Shown here piece after piece: positions 24,455 through 32,455 of a DNA stretch of 45,945 bases (position 1 is its first letter; each line of letters opens with the position of its first letter). Location of the stretch: assembly GCA_020723345.1 (NCBI GenBank), contig DYJA01000052.1, positions 1-45,945 on the forward strand. Direction: 5' to 3'. A program made the position numbers and the translations under genes. This DNA comes from Candidatus Aquidulcis sp. (GTDB taxonomy: Bacteria > Chloroflexota > Anaerolineae > UBA4142). A model generated the notes under the pieces. That model was not told where the DNA came from. It saw nothing but the letters and a program-made list of their open reading frames with translations, and ran no database searches.

Positions 24455-24559
24455 GTAAGGGCGAGGCATTTGTTACGACATACTTTGTTGACACGTTCGG
24501 CGGCATTATGCCGGCATGTTTTTCCAACAGTTGGAACCTGACAAATGCCTCGCCCCTAC
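24455..24559. repeat. 105-bp element with 19-bp terminal inverted repeats (MITE-like)
   Basis: Left end GTAAGGGCGAGGCATTTGT (24455-24473) and right end ACAAATGCCTCGCCCCTAC (24541-24559) are complementary with one mismatch. The interior holds smaller palindromes (GCCGGCAT and CCAACAGTTGG regions). No ORF inside. It ends exactly at the stop codon of the downstream ATPase gene, so it may also serve as a terminator. Confidence 0.7.
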
Positions 24560-25302
24560 TAGTTCAAGATCTTGCTCAAAAACTGTTTGGTGCGTTCTTC
24601 GCGCGGATTGGTGAACAACTGCTCCGGCGAGGTGTCCTCGACGATCGCGCCGCCGTCCATAAAGACGATGCGGTTCGCCGCGGCGCGCGCAAAACCCATT
24701 TCGTGCGAGACGACGACCATTGTCATCCCTTCTTTAGCGAGGAGCATCATCGTCTCCAAAACTTCTTGGATCATCTCCGGATCGAGCGCGCTCGTCGGTT
24801 CGTCGAAGAGCATGATCTTGGGATTCATCGCGAGCGCGCGCGCGATGGCGACGCGCTGCTGCTGTCCGCCCGAAAGTTGCGCGGGGTACGCGTCCGCTTT
24901 TTCGGGAATGCCAACTTTGGCGAGCAGTTCGCGCGCGATTTTCTTGCTTTCGTCCGGCGTGCGCTGGCGGATGATCTGTTGCGCGAGCGTGATGTTTTGG
25001 AGCACGGTCAAATGCGGAAAGAGATTGAATTGCTGAAAAACGATTCCGACTTCCGCGCGCACCGCATTGATATGATCGGACGAATCGTCGAGCGGGATTC
25101 CGTCGACTACGACGCGCCCCGTGTCCGGGCGTTCCAAGCCGTTGATGCAGCGCAACAGCGTCGACTTGCCCGAACCGCTGGGCCCGATCAAGACGAGCAC
25201 TTGTCCGCGCTGCACCGTCGTGCTGATGCCGCGCAAAGCATGGACTTTGCCGAAGCGTTTATGAATGTTTTCGATTTGGATGATCGAATGCGCGTGGCTC
25301 AT
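24559..25302 (-). CDS. Polar amino acid ABC transporter ATP-binding protein (GlnQ-like)
   Basis: 247 residues. Walker [28 protein letters not shown] (Q-loop), signature [15 protein letters not shown], Walker [16 protein letters not shown] and H-loop [14 protein letters not shown], all in the form typical of the PAAT (His/Gln/Arg) family. The ATG at 25302 overlaps the permease stop (ATGA); the longer frame to 25437 is inside the permease gene and is rejected. Energises the importer with the two genes upstream. Confidence 0.92.
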   Translation of the reverse strand: MSHAHSIIQIENIHKRFGKVHALRGISTTVQRGQVLVLIGPSGSGKSTLLRCINGLERPDTGRVVVDGIPLDDSSDHINAVRAEVGIVFQQFNLFPHLTVLQNITLAQQIIRQRTPDESKKIARELLAKVGIPEKADAYPAQLSGGQQQRVAIARALAMNPKIMLFDEPTSALDPEMIQEVLETMMLLAKEGMTMVVVSHEMGFARAAANRIVFMDGGAIVEDTSPEQLFTNPREERTKQFLSKILN

Positions 25303-26117
25303 TTGGGTATCGCAAATTTGCGTTCGATGTAACGGACGAAAAGCGAAAGACCAATCGTCATCGTCAAATACAAAAACGCGGCAATCGTCCAATGTTCGAG
25401 CGGACGAAACGTGTTCGCGCTGCGCTGCCGCGTCCACAACGTCAATTCTTTCACGCTGATCGCCGACAGGAGCGCGGAATCTTTCAGCATCGCGACGAAA
25501 TCGTTGCCGAGCGGCGGCAGGATGATGCGAATTGCTTGCGGCAGAATGACATAGCGCATCGCCTGGACGTAACTCATCCCCAGCGAGCGCGCGGCTTCCA
25601 TTTGTCCGCGCGGAATCGCTTCGATCCCGGCGCGGTACGTTTCGGCGAGATACGCGCCGTAGCCGATTGCCAGCGCGATGATGCCCATATTGACTTCGCT
25701 GCGGAACAGTTGATCAAATGGCTCCGGCGTGCGGTCGGCGAGCGCCGGCGCAATCACGTAGAAAAAGTACAGAATTTGAACGAGGAGCGGAATACCGCGA
25801 ATCACTTCGACGTACAACGTGCCGAGGGTGTTCAACACCGGATTACGCGAGACGCGCATCAGTCCGGCAAGCAATCCGACGACAAGCGCCAGCGCGTACG
25901 CGAAAAATGTGACGTACAGCGTGAGGTAAATGCCGCTGCTGAGCAGCGTAATAATGCTGGTGTAGTCGGCGCTGGTGAAAATGATCATCACCGCCCAAAT
26001 TCCGGCGAGGATGAGAATGATGATCCACCAGGGAACGCGCTCCCACTCCGGCATCGGCAAAGCGCGACCGGCGCGGTTTGTGGCTGGGGGTGGCTTGGCT
26101 GAGTCGGGGACCGACAT
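25299..26117 (-). CDS. Polar amino acid ABC transporter permease
   Basis: 272 residues, about five or six spans. The PAAT permease signature is [29 protein letters not shown], then [19 protein letters not shown], with the EAA loop [38 protein letters not shown]. The N-terminal 25 residues are a polar Pro-rich leader before the first span. Overlaps the ATPase gene by 4 nt. The start at 26117 has a weak GGGACCGAC site. Single permease gene, so a homodimer is likely. Confidence 0.92.
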   Translation of the reverse strand: MSVPDSAKPPPATNRAGRALPMPEWERVPWWIIILILAGIWAVMIIFTSADYTSIITLLSSGIYLTLYVTFFAYALALVVGLLAGLMRVSRNPVLNTLGTLYVEVIRGIPLLVQILYFFYVIAPALADRTPEPFDQLFRSEVNMGIIALAIGYGAYLAETYRAGIEAIPRGQMEAARSLGMSYVQAMRYVILPQAIRIILPPLGNDFVAMLKDSALLSAISVKELTLWTRQRSANTFRPLEHWTIAAFLYLTMTIGLSLFVRYIERKFAIPK

Positions 26118-26129
26118 GGGAAACTAGCA

Positions 26130-26170
26130 TTCCAGACTTCCGAGGTTTACAAAACCTCGGAAGTCTGGAA
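26130..26170. repeat. Perfect 19-bp inverted repeat (CCAGACTTCCGAGGTTT type)
   Basis: TTCCAGACTTCCGAGGTTT (26130-26148) with its exact complement (26152-26170) and a 3-nt ACA loop. Lies between the binding-protein and permease genes, where it may act as an mRNA processing or attenuation hairpin. Related to the repeat at 18266-18303. Confidence 0.85.
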
Positions 26171-26179
26171 GTGGCTATT

Positions 26180-27070
26180 CTATTTGAGCGGCAAACCCGC
26201 GCCGGTGCAATCCGGTTTGGGATCGATGCTCTTCCACCACTGGTTGCACAACTTGCTCCAAGTGCCGTCGGCGTACACGGCTTTCAAGCCGGCGTCGAAC
26301 GCGCCCTTGAGTTCGGCATCGCCTTTACGAAAGACCATGCCGAGGGTCTCATCGCCAAATTGATTGCCGGTGGTTTTGATCTTGCCCTTGTTTTGCTCTA
26401 GCAGATCAGACCCGGCAAAAGTGTCAATGACGACGGCATTTGCCTGCTTGTTCAGCAGCGCTTGAATGGCGGCAGGGAAATCTTGGAATTCCTTCACCTG
26501 TTTGTTGGGATCGGTGACGAGTTTCTTGGCGGTGATCGAGTTAGTGGTGCCGAGTTGCACCGCGACAATGACGTCGGGTTTTTTCAAGTCTGGCACATCC
26601 TTGACGACGGTTTCATCCGAGCGGACAATCAGAATCTGGGTGTTCTTCAGGTACGGCAAGCCAAAGTCGACGGTCTTGGCGCGCTCGTCGGTGATCGTCC
26701 AACCGGAGATCGAGAAATCGTAGGTCTTGTTGTTGACCGCGATCAGCAAGCCGTCGAAGTCGGCGGTGACGAAGGTGGCTTTGCAGTTGATCTTTTTGCA
26801 AATTTCGTTGACGAGATCAACGTCAAAGCCGATGATTTCTTTCTTGTCGTTGATCGATTCAAACGGCGGATACGTGGTATCGCTGCCGACCTTGAGCGCG
26901 CGTCCCTTGAGATCAGGCAAGGTTGCCGCGGGCGCGGTCGTGGGCTTGGGCGCATCAGTGGGTTTGGGCGCGGCAGTTGGTGGGACGGGCGTTGCGGTGG
27001 GCGCGGGCGCACATGCGCCGATAATCAGCGCGATCAAAACGAGCGCGCCGAGTAGAAATGTGCGTTTCAT
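26180..27070 (-). CDS. Polar amino acid ABC transporter substrate-binding lipoprotein
   Basis: 296 residues. Lipoprotein signal ending IIGACAP (Cys at about 20), a long Pro/Thr/Ala linker (to about residue 55), then a type 2 binding domain: LKVGSDTTYPPFESIN, IIGFDVDLVNEICKKI, DFDGLLIAVNNKTYDFSISGWTITDERAKTVDFGLPYL. The Asp/Arg ligand pocket of the GlnH/HisJ family appears present. Ligand probably a polar amino acid such as Gln or Glu. The ATG at 27070 follows TGGAGGAGAAG. A strong promoter and an early intrinsic terminator lie upstream. Confidence 0.92.
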   Translation of the reverse strand: MKRTFLLGALVLIALIIGACAPAPTATPVPPTAAPKPTDAPKPTTAPAATLPDLKGRALKVGSDTTYPPFESINDKKEIIGFDVDLVNEICKKINCKATFVTADFDGLLIAVNNKTYDFSISGWTITDERAKTVDFGLPYLKNTQILIVRSDETVVKDVPDLKKPDVIVAVQLGTTNSITAKKLVTDPNKQVKEFQDFPAAIQALLNKQANAVVIDTFAGSDLLEQNKGKIKTTGNQFGDETLGMVFRKGDAELKGAFDAGLKAVYADGTWSKLCNQWWKSIDPKPDCTGAGLPLK

Positions 27071-27157
27071 TTTTTCTTCTCCTCCAAAACTGAATTGGCG
27101 TCTGATTGGGATCAGATTTATTCGCGGACTCAGTTGATGTGATCGTTTACGTGGGAA

Positions 27158-27181
27158 ACAAAAAAGCAGCGTGGAACGCTG
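27158..27181 (-). terminator. Hairpin plus T-run in the leader of the amino acid binding-protein gene
   Basis: On the minus strand CAGCG-TTCCA-CGCTG (27181-27167) is followed by CTTTTTTGT. It lies between the promoter (27224-27252) and the start codon (27070), so transcription would have to pass it. The stem is only 5 bp, so it may be leaky or conditional. Confidence 0.5.
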
Positions 27182-27223
27182 TCAGGCGCGGTCACGTCAT
27201 CGTGCGTGCAATCATCGTGCGTG

Positions 27224-27252
27224 AGTATACCAGAGATAGCGCGCAGTGTCAA
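27224..27252 (-). promoter_or_regulatory. Consensus sigma-70-type promoter for the polar amino acid transporter operon
   Basis: On the minus strand TTGACA (27252-27247), exactly 17 nt, TATACT (27229-27224). The predicted leader of about 150 nt contains the hairpin/T-run at 27158-27181 and a possible 7-codon reading frame ending in TGA before that hairpin. Confidence 0.75.
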
Positions 27253-27268
27253 GGTTTTTTCGAAATAA

Positions 27269-27308
27269 AAATTCGTAGGGACGTTCAATTGAACGTCCCT
27301 ACGAATTT
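27269..27308 (-). terminator. Perfect 40-nt palindrome, terminator of the DUF5666 gene
   Basis: AAATTCGTAGGGACGTTCAA and its exact complement are joined without a loop (27269-27308), centred on CAATTG. Minus-strand continuation is TTTATTTCG, giving a hairpin with a T-rich tail 14 nt after the gene stop. The core GTAGGGACG..CGTCCCTAC looks like a dispersed repeat. Confidence 0.75.
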
Positions 27309-27321
27309 GCTGGATTGACGA

Positions 27322-27798
27322 TTATTGCCCTTGCGTCAGGATGATCCGCCGGATGGTGGTCGTGCCGGTCTGTTGCTCGGTTACCGAGATGCGCCAGCCG
27401 GGTTGAATGTCGGCGAGCGTACCGGTCGTCATTTTCTCGATGATCGTCTTGTCGTCCACGGTGATCGTCGCGGTCGAGCCATCGCGTTGCTGCGTCACCG
27501 TGACGGTATTTCCCTGCACGCTCTTGACGGTGCCGTTGGCGAGCGCGCGTCCCTGCACGCCGCGCGCGGTTTGCGCCGGATCACTGCCGGTGGAACCCGG
27601 CGCGCTCGCGGGGTTAAAGCCGCTGCCTGTGCCCGGCGCGCCGCTTGTGGTGCCGGCGCGCTGCTGGGAAAATTCAGTGCGGATATTGACTTGCTCGGTC
27701 AGCCCGGCGTTGCGCCCCGCCATAAATCCGCCCACGCCGACGAGGATCAACAACACGAGGACTCCGATGGCGAGTAAAACTTGGGTTCGCTTGAACAT
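27322..27798 (-). CDS. DUF5666-domain membrane-anchored protein
   Basis: 158 residues. A single N-terminal span (VLLAIGVLVLLILVGVGGFMAG) is followed by a low-complexity Gly/Ser/Ala/Thr linker. The C-terminal OB-like DUF5666 region reads GTVKSVQGNTVTVTQQRDGSTATITVDDKTIIEK...ADIQPGWRISV. The ATG at 27798 follows CAGGAG. A related protein is at 33883-34317. Probably exposed outside the membrane. Function unknown. Confidence 0.75.
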   Translation of the reverse strand: MFKRTQVLLAIGVLVLLILVGVGGFMAGRNAGLTEQVNIRTEFSQQRAGTTSGAPGTGSGFNPASAPGSTGSDPAQTARGVQGRALANGTVKSVQGNTVTVTQQRDGSTATITVDDKTIIEKMTTGTLADIQPGWRISVTEQQTGTTTIRRIILTQGQ

Positions 27799-27870
27799 TC
27801 GATTTTCTCCTGATGAAATAGAGTCGGGCAAATTTACAATGGATTCGCTTTGCTCACCACAAGATTTGCC

Positions 27871-28074
27871 CTACGGTTTATAGCGGTCGTAGAAAAATGT
27901 GTCGATCAACAATTTGCCAGCGTAGCATAGAAAAACGAAAATGACGACAGGAACCTGGACGTACGCGAACCATTTGGGCGCAGGAATAATGGGCAGCGAC
28001 GTCGTCGCGAAAACCCACGCGATCAACGTCGCTATTCCAAGGCGAACGATTGCGTTGACTAATCGCTCACGCAT
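27871..28074 (-). CDS. Small membrane protein, two predicted spans
   Basis: 67 residues: a first span around IVRLGIATLIAWVFATTSLP, a short Pro-rich turn, and a second around VQVPVVIFVFLCYAGKLLIDTFF, ending YDRYKP. Not a recognised family. The ATG at 28074 follows GGGAG. Sits between two envelope-protein genes on the same strand. Confidence 0.6.
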   Translation of the reverse strand: MRERLVNAIVRLGIATLIAWVFATTSLPIIPAPKWFAYVQVPVVIFVFLCYAGKLLIDTFFYDRYKP

Positions 28075-28085
28075 GCGCGCTCCCG

Positions 28086-28133
28086 GCGATGGGCGACCTG
28101 TGTCGTGTGATTCTGACTCTGGACGCCCATCGC
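28086..28133. repeat. 10-bp inverted repeat in the gap before the small membrane protein
   Basis: GCGATGGGCG (28086-28095) and CGCCCATCGC (28124-28133), 28-nt loop. No T-tract. Possible mRNA hairpin between two co-directional genes. Confidence 0.5.
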
Positions 28134-28149
28134 GTTTCGCAATTCTCGC

Positions 28150-28815
28150 TTAACGCCGGAATTGCGGCATGTTGAAATTCCCTTTGTCGAATTTACCGAA
28201 GCGATTTTGGAACGCGCCGTCAAAGCGATTGCCGAGGCGTCCCATAAACGATTGCCCGCCGAACGACCGGCGATTCAGATCGATGTTCTCCGGCTTGATG
28301 TTTGCCTTGAGTTTGTCCGCTTGCGCTTGCGTCAATTTGCTATCCTTGACGGCTTGATCGATAGCGGCTTTTTCCGCGTCCGCAATCGCGGTGCGGAGTT
28401 TGGCGACATCGACGTTCTTTTCGCGCGCGAGATCGAGGAGCGTTTTGCCGCCGCGCATCGCGGTCGTCAAATCGGTTGTGCTCATTCCTAATGCTTTGGC
28501 GGCGGCATCCAGCCACGCGCTCGCAAGCGTTCCGCGCGCCGTCGTACCCAGCATCCGGTCGGCTTGTTGCTGCGTCAGAATTCCTTGCTTGACTCCTTCC
28601 GTCGCGGCGTCTTTGCGCGCGTCGGACATTGCTTGCTGCAACTTTTCGACTGTCGTGCCAAGTTTCTGCGCGAGCGTCTGCCAGTACAAATCCATCCACG
28701 TCTTGGGCGGCGTGGGCGTGGGACCCTGCGCCAGCGTGACGCTTGCGGTGACGCCGGTCGCGAGTAATACGACGACGAGCACTCCTGCCACAATCCATTT
28801 GGTTTTACCGAACAT
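28150..28815 (-). CDS. Secreted helical protein, unknown function
   Basis: 221 residues. Signal peptide (WIVAGVLVVVLLATGVTASVTLAQG, cleavage probably after AQG). Two similar helical modules follow: YWQTLAQKLGTTVEKLQQAMSDARKDA and AWLDAAAKALGMSTTDLTTAMRGG...LAREKNVDVAKLRTAI, separated by GILTQQQADRML and TQAQADKL. These repeats of 'La..LG.s...L..Am' recur in exported Chloroflexi and Firmicutes hypotheticals. The C-terminus is Phe/Gly/Arg/Asn-rich. The ATG at 28815 follows GGGAGG. Confidence 0.7.
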   Translation of the reverse strand: MFGKTKWIVAGVLVVVLLATGVTASVTLAQGPTPTPPKTWMDLYWQTLAQKLGTTVEKLQQAMSDARKDAATEGVKQGILTQQQADRMLGTTARGTLASAWLDAAAKALGMSTTDLTTAMRGGKTLLDLAREKNVDVAKLRTAIADAEKAAIDQAVKDSKLTQAQADKLKANIKPENIDLNRRSFGGQSFMGRLGNRFDGAFQNRFGKFDKGNFNMPQFRR

Positions 28816-28887
28816 ACAAACTAACCTCCCGAAAGAATTTGCGGAGCGTTTCGTCTTCTATCACGGATGAGAGCGCGAAAAGTTTCG

Positions 28888-30303
28888 CTATTTCGTCCAA
28901 CTCGCCATGCGCTCGTTCGAGAAATTGTAGTAGAGTCCCGCGAGATCGGTGACGCCCTTGAGCACTTGGCGAAGATTCGAGCCATCTGGGTTGACGACGA
29001 AAAATTCCCATTTGCAATTGCGGTCGGACACGAACAAGATTTGCTTGCTGTCCGGCGACCAGATCGGCGCGACGTTGTTGGCGGGGCGGAACGATAACGG
29101 ATCGGGTTGCGTGACCGGTCTTGCATTCGTCGCGTCCGCGTTCATCACGTAAATTTCCCAGTGATCGTGTTGGTTGACCTGGAACGCGATTTGCGTGCCG
29201 TCGGGACTCCACGCCGCGGATTGCACTTTGGGATTTTGGTTGTACATGATCCAAAGCGTATTGCTCAACGTGTCAGTCCGCATGACGCCATACTGTCCAT
29301 CGGCGTACGCCAGATAACGCGAGTCGCTGCTCCAGCTCGGCGAGAAGCAGTGATTGGTGCAAGGCGGATCGTAGAAATCGTTATACAAATTGCCCTGGTC
29401 GTTGATCTTGAAAGTGACCATGCCCAATTTCCAGCGCGTATCGGGCGATTGTCCGAAACAGAAACTGCCAAAGCAGATACTCGAATCCTCCGTCGCGCCG
29501 CCGGTTTGGCGCACAAAGACAACACGCGATCCATCCGGGCTCCATTGCGGCGAGAGGGCTTGGTTCGCGCCGACGAGCGACGTTTCAAATGATCCATCCG
29601 CATTCGCGACGTAGACGCCGGGGCGTTTTTCCCAACGCGTGTACGTGATCTTGGTTCCGTCGGGCGACCACGCGGGATCGAGCGCGCCATCGGTGATGCG
29701 TTTCAAGTTCGTGCCGTCGCCGTTCACGGTGTAGATGTTTCCACCGCTGCTCGTTTGAAAGATCAACTTGCCGGTCAGTGTTCCCTGTGGAATCGGCGTC
29801 GCGGCTGGCAGCGCGATGCCGAGTGTCGGCGTCGGCGTGGGATACAGCGTGATCGTATCGCCGCGCGCGGTTAAGCGGAAGACCGACGGCGTCGGGCTAA
29901 AATTTGTAACGACGATAAAATAGCGTCCCGCCAAATTGAACGATCCGCTCCAGTACAGATCGTACCCCGCCGTCGCCGTCCCTTCGCTTGGTTTCGTCGC
30001 GACGCCGATGGGCGTGACGCCGGTATCGCGCATCCAGGTGTTTGCTTGCTCTTGTGTGTAAATCGCCAGTCGCAGATCCGAAACCTTGACCGAATTCAGT
30101 CCCACTTCGACTTTTGACCGGTCGCCCGGATAATCGAAATAAAACCACAAGACCGAATTGCCGCCGACCATCCGCTCGTCGCGGGTCACCGTCAAAGGAT
30201 CGAGCGGACCCGAGCCGGTCGGTCCTTGCGCGAAAACGACAGGCACGGCGAAAAGACAAGTCAAGGCGAACAGCACAACGAGCCAACGCGTCATTGATTT
30301 CAT
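28888..30303 (-). CDS. Exported TolB-like beta-propeller (PD40 repeat) protein with pre-peptidase-like domain
   Basis: 471 residues. Signal peptide LVVLFALTCLFAVPVVFAQG. The N-terminal region (GGNSVLWFYFDYPGDRSKVEVGL; SGSFNLAGRYFIVVTN) is like a bacterial pre-peptidase C-terminal fold. From about residue 190, multiple PD40 blades: GTLTGKLIFQTSSGGNIYTVNGDGTN, DPAWSPDGTKITY, SPQWSPDGSRVVFV, SAAWSPDGTQIAF, APIWSPDSKQILFVSDRN. It probably binds a ligand or partner at the cell surface. The ATG at 30303 was chosen; the longer frame enters the 7-nt-word repeat. Confidence 0.82.
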   Translation of the reverse strand: MKSMTRWLVVLFALTCLFAVPVVFAQGPTGSGPLDPLTVTRDERMVGGNSVLWFYFDYPGDRSKVEVGLNSVKVSDLRLAIYTQEQANTWMRDTGVTPIGVATKPSEGTATAGYDLYWSGSFNLAGRYFIVVTNFSPTPSVFRLTARGDTITLYPTPTPTLGIALPAATPIPQGTLTGKLIFQTSSGGNIYTVNGDGTNLKRITDGALDPAWSPDGTKITYTRWEKRPGVYVANADGSFETSLVGANQALSPQWSPDGSRVVFVRQTGGATEDSSICFGSFCFGQSPDTRWKLGMVTFKINDQGNLYNDFYDPPCTNHCFSPSWSSDSRYLAYADGQYGVMRTDTLSNTLWIMYNQNPKVQSAAWSPDGTQIAFQVNQHDHWEIYVMNADATNARPVTQPDPLSFRPANNVAPIWSPDSKQILFVSDRNCKWEFFVVNPDGSNLRQVLKGVTDLAGLYYNFSNERMASWTK

Positions 30304-30321
30304 GGTGTCCTCACAAGTAAA

Positions 30322-30378
30322 GGATGAAGGATGAAGGACGAAGGCAGAAAAGATTTTTTCATCCTTCATCCTTCTGAC
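30322..30378. repeat. 7-nt word hairpin: GGATGAA x4 / TTCATCC x3
   Basis: Left arm GGATGAA, GGATGAA, GGACGAA, GGCAGAA (30322-30349). Right arm TTCATCC, TTCATCC, TTCTGAC (30358-30378). It lies between the TolB-like gene and the MacB permease stop. Confidence 0.88.
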
Positions 30379-30379
30379 T

Positions 30380-31612
30380 TTATTCGTACCGCAGCGCGTC
30401 AATTGGGTGCAAGCCCGCCGCGCGGCTGGCAGGATAACTGCCGAAGAACAAACCGACCGCGAGCGAAAAAACGACGGCAAGCAAAATCGCGTCCAGGTCG
30501 ACCGCGGTTTGGAGCGTCGTCGTGCCCATGTTGATCCCGGAAATGATCCGCGCGATGATCGCGCCGAACAAAATGCCGATCACGCCTCCGGCAAGACTCA
30601 AGACCATCGCTTCCGTCAGAAACTGGATCATAATGTCGCGCTTGCGCGCGCCGACCGCTTTTCGTAAACCGATTTCGCGCGTGCGCTCGGTCACCGACAC
30701 GAGCATGATGTTCATAATCCCGATGCCGCCGACGACCAGCGAAATTCCCGCGATGCCGCCGAGAAAAATCGTAAACGCGGCGGTCACCTGGTTCAACGTG
30801 TTCAGAATATCTTGCTGACTTTGAATTGTAAAATCGTCCTGAAACTGAACGCGGTGCCGTTCGCGCAACACATCGCTAATGTCCTGCACGACCGCGTCCT
30901 GCACATTCGTATCAGTGATCTTGACATTGATCGAAGAAACGACGTTGCCGCCGCGAAAGCGATTGCCGCCGACCAAGCGGCTGCCTGCCGTCGTAATCGG
31001 CACGAAGATTTGGGTGTCCTGGTTCATAAACCCCGTGCCGCCCTTCGATTCCATCACGCCGATCACGCGAAAGTTTTGACCATTGATGCGGACGGTCATT
31101 CCCACCGGGTCTGCCGTATCGAACAACGTCGTCGCGATCTGTGAACCCAGCACGACGATGGCGGAGCGCGCGGTCACCTGTGACGCTGAGACAAACTCAC
31201 CGCTGGCAATATTCGCGTTCATCGTGTCCTGATATTCCGGCGTGACGCCGATGACACGTCCGACCGCGTTGTTGCCCAAATACGCAAGTTGCGCCATGCC
31301 ATCAATCATCGGCGCGACCCCGACGACATTGGGGAGACTCATCAACGCTTCCGCGTCGTCGAGCGTCAGCGTTGCCTGCGCTTCGTTCTGGCGGACGCCG
31401 CCTTGTTGCGTGTTGCCCGGGCGAATGAACAGCAAATTCGTGCCGATGCTGTTGATCTGCGAAGTCACCGTATTTTGCATCCCGCGCCCGATGGAGAGCA
31501 TCGTAATCACCGCCATCACGCCGATGATGATGCCGAGCATCGTCAAAGAAGAGCGCAGTTTATTCGCGCTGATACTACGTAACGCGATGCGGACGCTTTG
31601 CCAGATGTTCAT
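30380..31612 (-). CDS. MacB-type ABC transporter permease
   Basis: 410 residues with the MacB/FtsX architecture. One N-terminal span (LRSSLTMLGIIIGVMAVITMLSIG), a large extracytoplasmic domain (MacB_PCD; about 45-280), and three C-terminal spans (ISLVVGGIGIMNIMLVSVTERTREIGLRKAVGARKRDIMIQFLTEA is the FtsX coupling segment). An exporter of peptides or other compounds, working with the ATPase at 31750-32418 and the adaptor at 32456-33844. No outer-membrane TolC gene is seen, consistent with a monoderm-like envelope. Confidence 0.9.
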   Translation of the reverse strand: MNIWQSVRIALRSISANKLRSSLTMLGIIIGVMAVITMLSIGRGMQNTVTSQINSIGTNLLFIRPGNTQQGGVRQNEAQATLTLDDAEALMSLPNVVGVAPMIDGMAQLAYLGNNAVGRVIGVTPEYQDTMNANIASGEFVSASQVTARSAIVVLGSQIATTLFDTADPVGMTVRINGQNFRVIGVMESKGGTGFMNQDTQIFVPITTAGSRLVGGNRFRGGNVVSSINVKITDTNVQDAVVQDISDVLRERHRVQFQDDFTIQSQQDILNTLNQVTAAFTIFLGGIAGISLVVGGIGIMNIMLVSVTERTREIGLRKAVGARKRDIMIQFLTEAMVLSLAGGVIGILFGAIIARIISGINMGTTTLQTAVDLDAILLAVVFSLAVGLFFGSYPASRAAGLHPIDALRYE

Positions 31613-31627
31613 AGTATCTTCCTATCG

Positions 31628-31742
31628 TGTCATTGCGAGGAGCACCCTGAGCGGAGCAGCGTTTTCTGCTGCGGAGTCGAAGGGTTGCGACGAAGCAATC
31701 TCCGCGCCACTTGGGGATTGCTTCGCTCCGCTCGCAATGACA
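31628..31742. repeat. 115-bp repeat with TGTCATTGCGAG ends inside the MacB operon
   Basis: Ends TGTCATTGCGAG (31628-31639) / CTCGCAATGACA (31731-31742), inner arms CGAAGCAATC (31691-31700) / GATTGCTTCG (31716-31725), and a third GCAGC..GCTGC hairpin within. Only 15 nt remain to the permease start and 7 nt to the ATPase stop. A common class of non-coding dispersed repeat. Fragments of the CCTTCGCTCCGCTCA type also occur at 8408-8428. Confidence 0.7.
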
Positions 31743-31749
31743 ATGCGTT

Positions 31750-32418
31750 TCACTCATTCACCACTACGCCGTCGCGGATCCGAATGACGCGCTGCGCTTG
31801 CGCGGCGACGCCCGGATCGTGCGTGACGACGACGACGGTCAATGCATGCTCCCGATTGAGCCGCTTGAAAACGCCCATAATTTCCGCGCCCGATTTGCTG
31901 TCGAGGTTGCCGGTCGGTTCGTCGGCGAGAATGATGCTGGGATCGTTGACGAGCGCGCGCGCAATCGCGACGCGCTGCTGCTGTCCGCCGGACAATTCGT
32001 TCGGACGATGCTGCATCCGATCCGCCAAACCGACCGATTCAAGCGCGGCTTGCGCTTTGGCTTGGCGATTGGGATCGCCCGCATAGATCATTGGCAATTC
32101 GACATTGTCGAGCGCAGTCGTGCGCGGCAGCAGGTTGAACGTTTGAAATACAAAACCGATTTTCTTGTTGCGAATGATCGCCTGCTCGTCGTCGCTCAAC
32201 TTGGAAACGTCCACGCCGTCCAAAATGTACGTCCCGCTCGTCGGTGTGTCCAGACAACCGATGATGTTCATCAGCGTCGATTTGCCGGAGCCAGACGGTC
32301 CCGTAATCGCGACCATCTCGCCTTTTTCGACTTTAAGCGTGACGCCGTCCAGTGCGGGGACTTGCACTTCACCCATCTTGTAGATTTTTTTGACGTTCTC
32401 GATTTCGATTACTGCCAT
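31750..32418 (-). CDS. MacB-like ABC transporter ATP-binding protein
   Basis: 222 residues. Walker [31 protein letters not shown] (Q-loop; LolD/MacB class), signature [15 protein letters not shown], Walker [17 protein letters not shown] and [25 protein letters not shown] near the N-terminus is typical of the class. The ATG at 32418 sits after a weak AAGGAAGTCAAG site. Partner of the FtsX-type permease downstream. Confidence 0.92.
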   Translation of the reverse strand: MAVIEIENVKKIYKMGEVQVPALDGVTLKVEKGEMVAITGPSGSGKSTLMNIIGCLDTPTSGTYILDGVDVSKLSDDEQAIIRNKKIGFVFQTFNLLPRTTALDNVELPMIYAGDPNRQAKAQAALESVGLADRMQHRPNELSGGQQQRVAIARALVNDPSIILADEPTGNLDSKSGAEIMGVFKRLNREHALTVVVVTHDPGVAAQAQRVIRIRDGVVVNE

Positions 32419-32455
32419 CTTGACTTCCTTGTCAAGGCAGGTGGTGCTGACCGCC

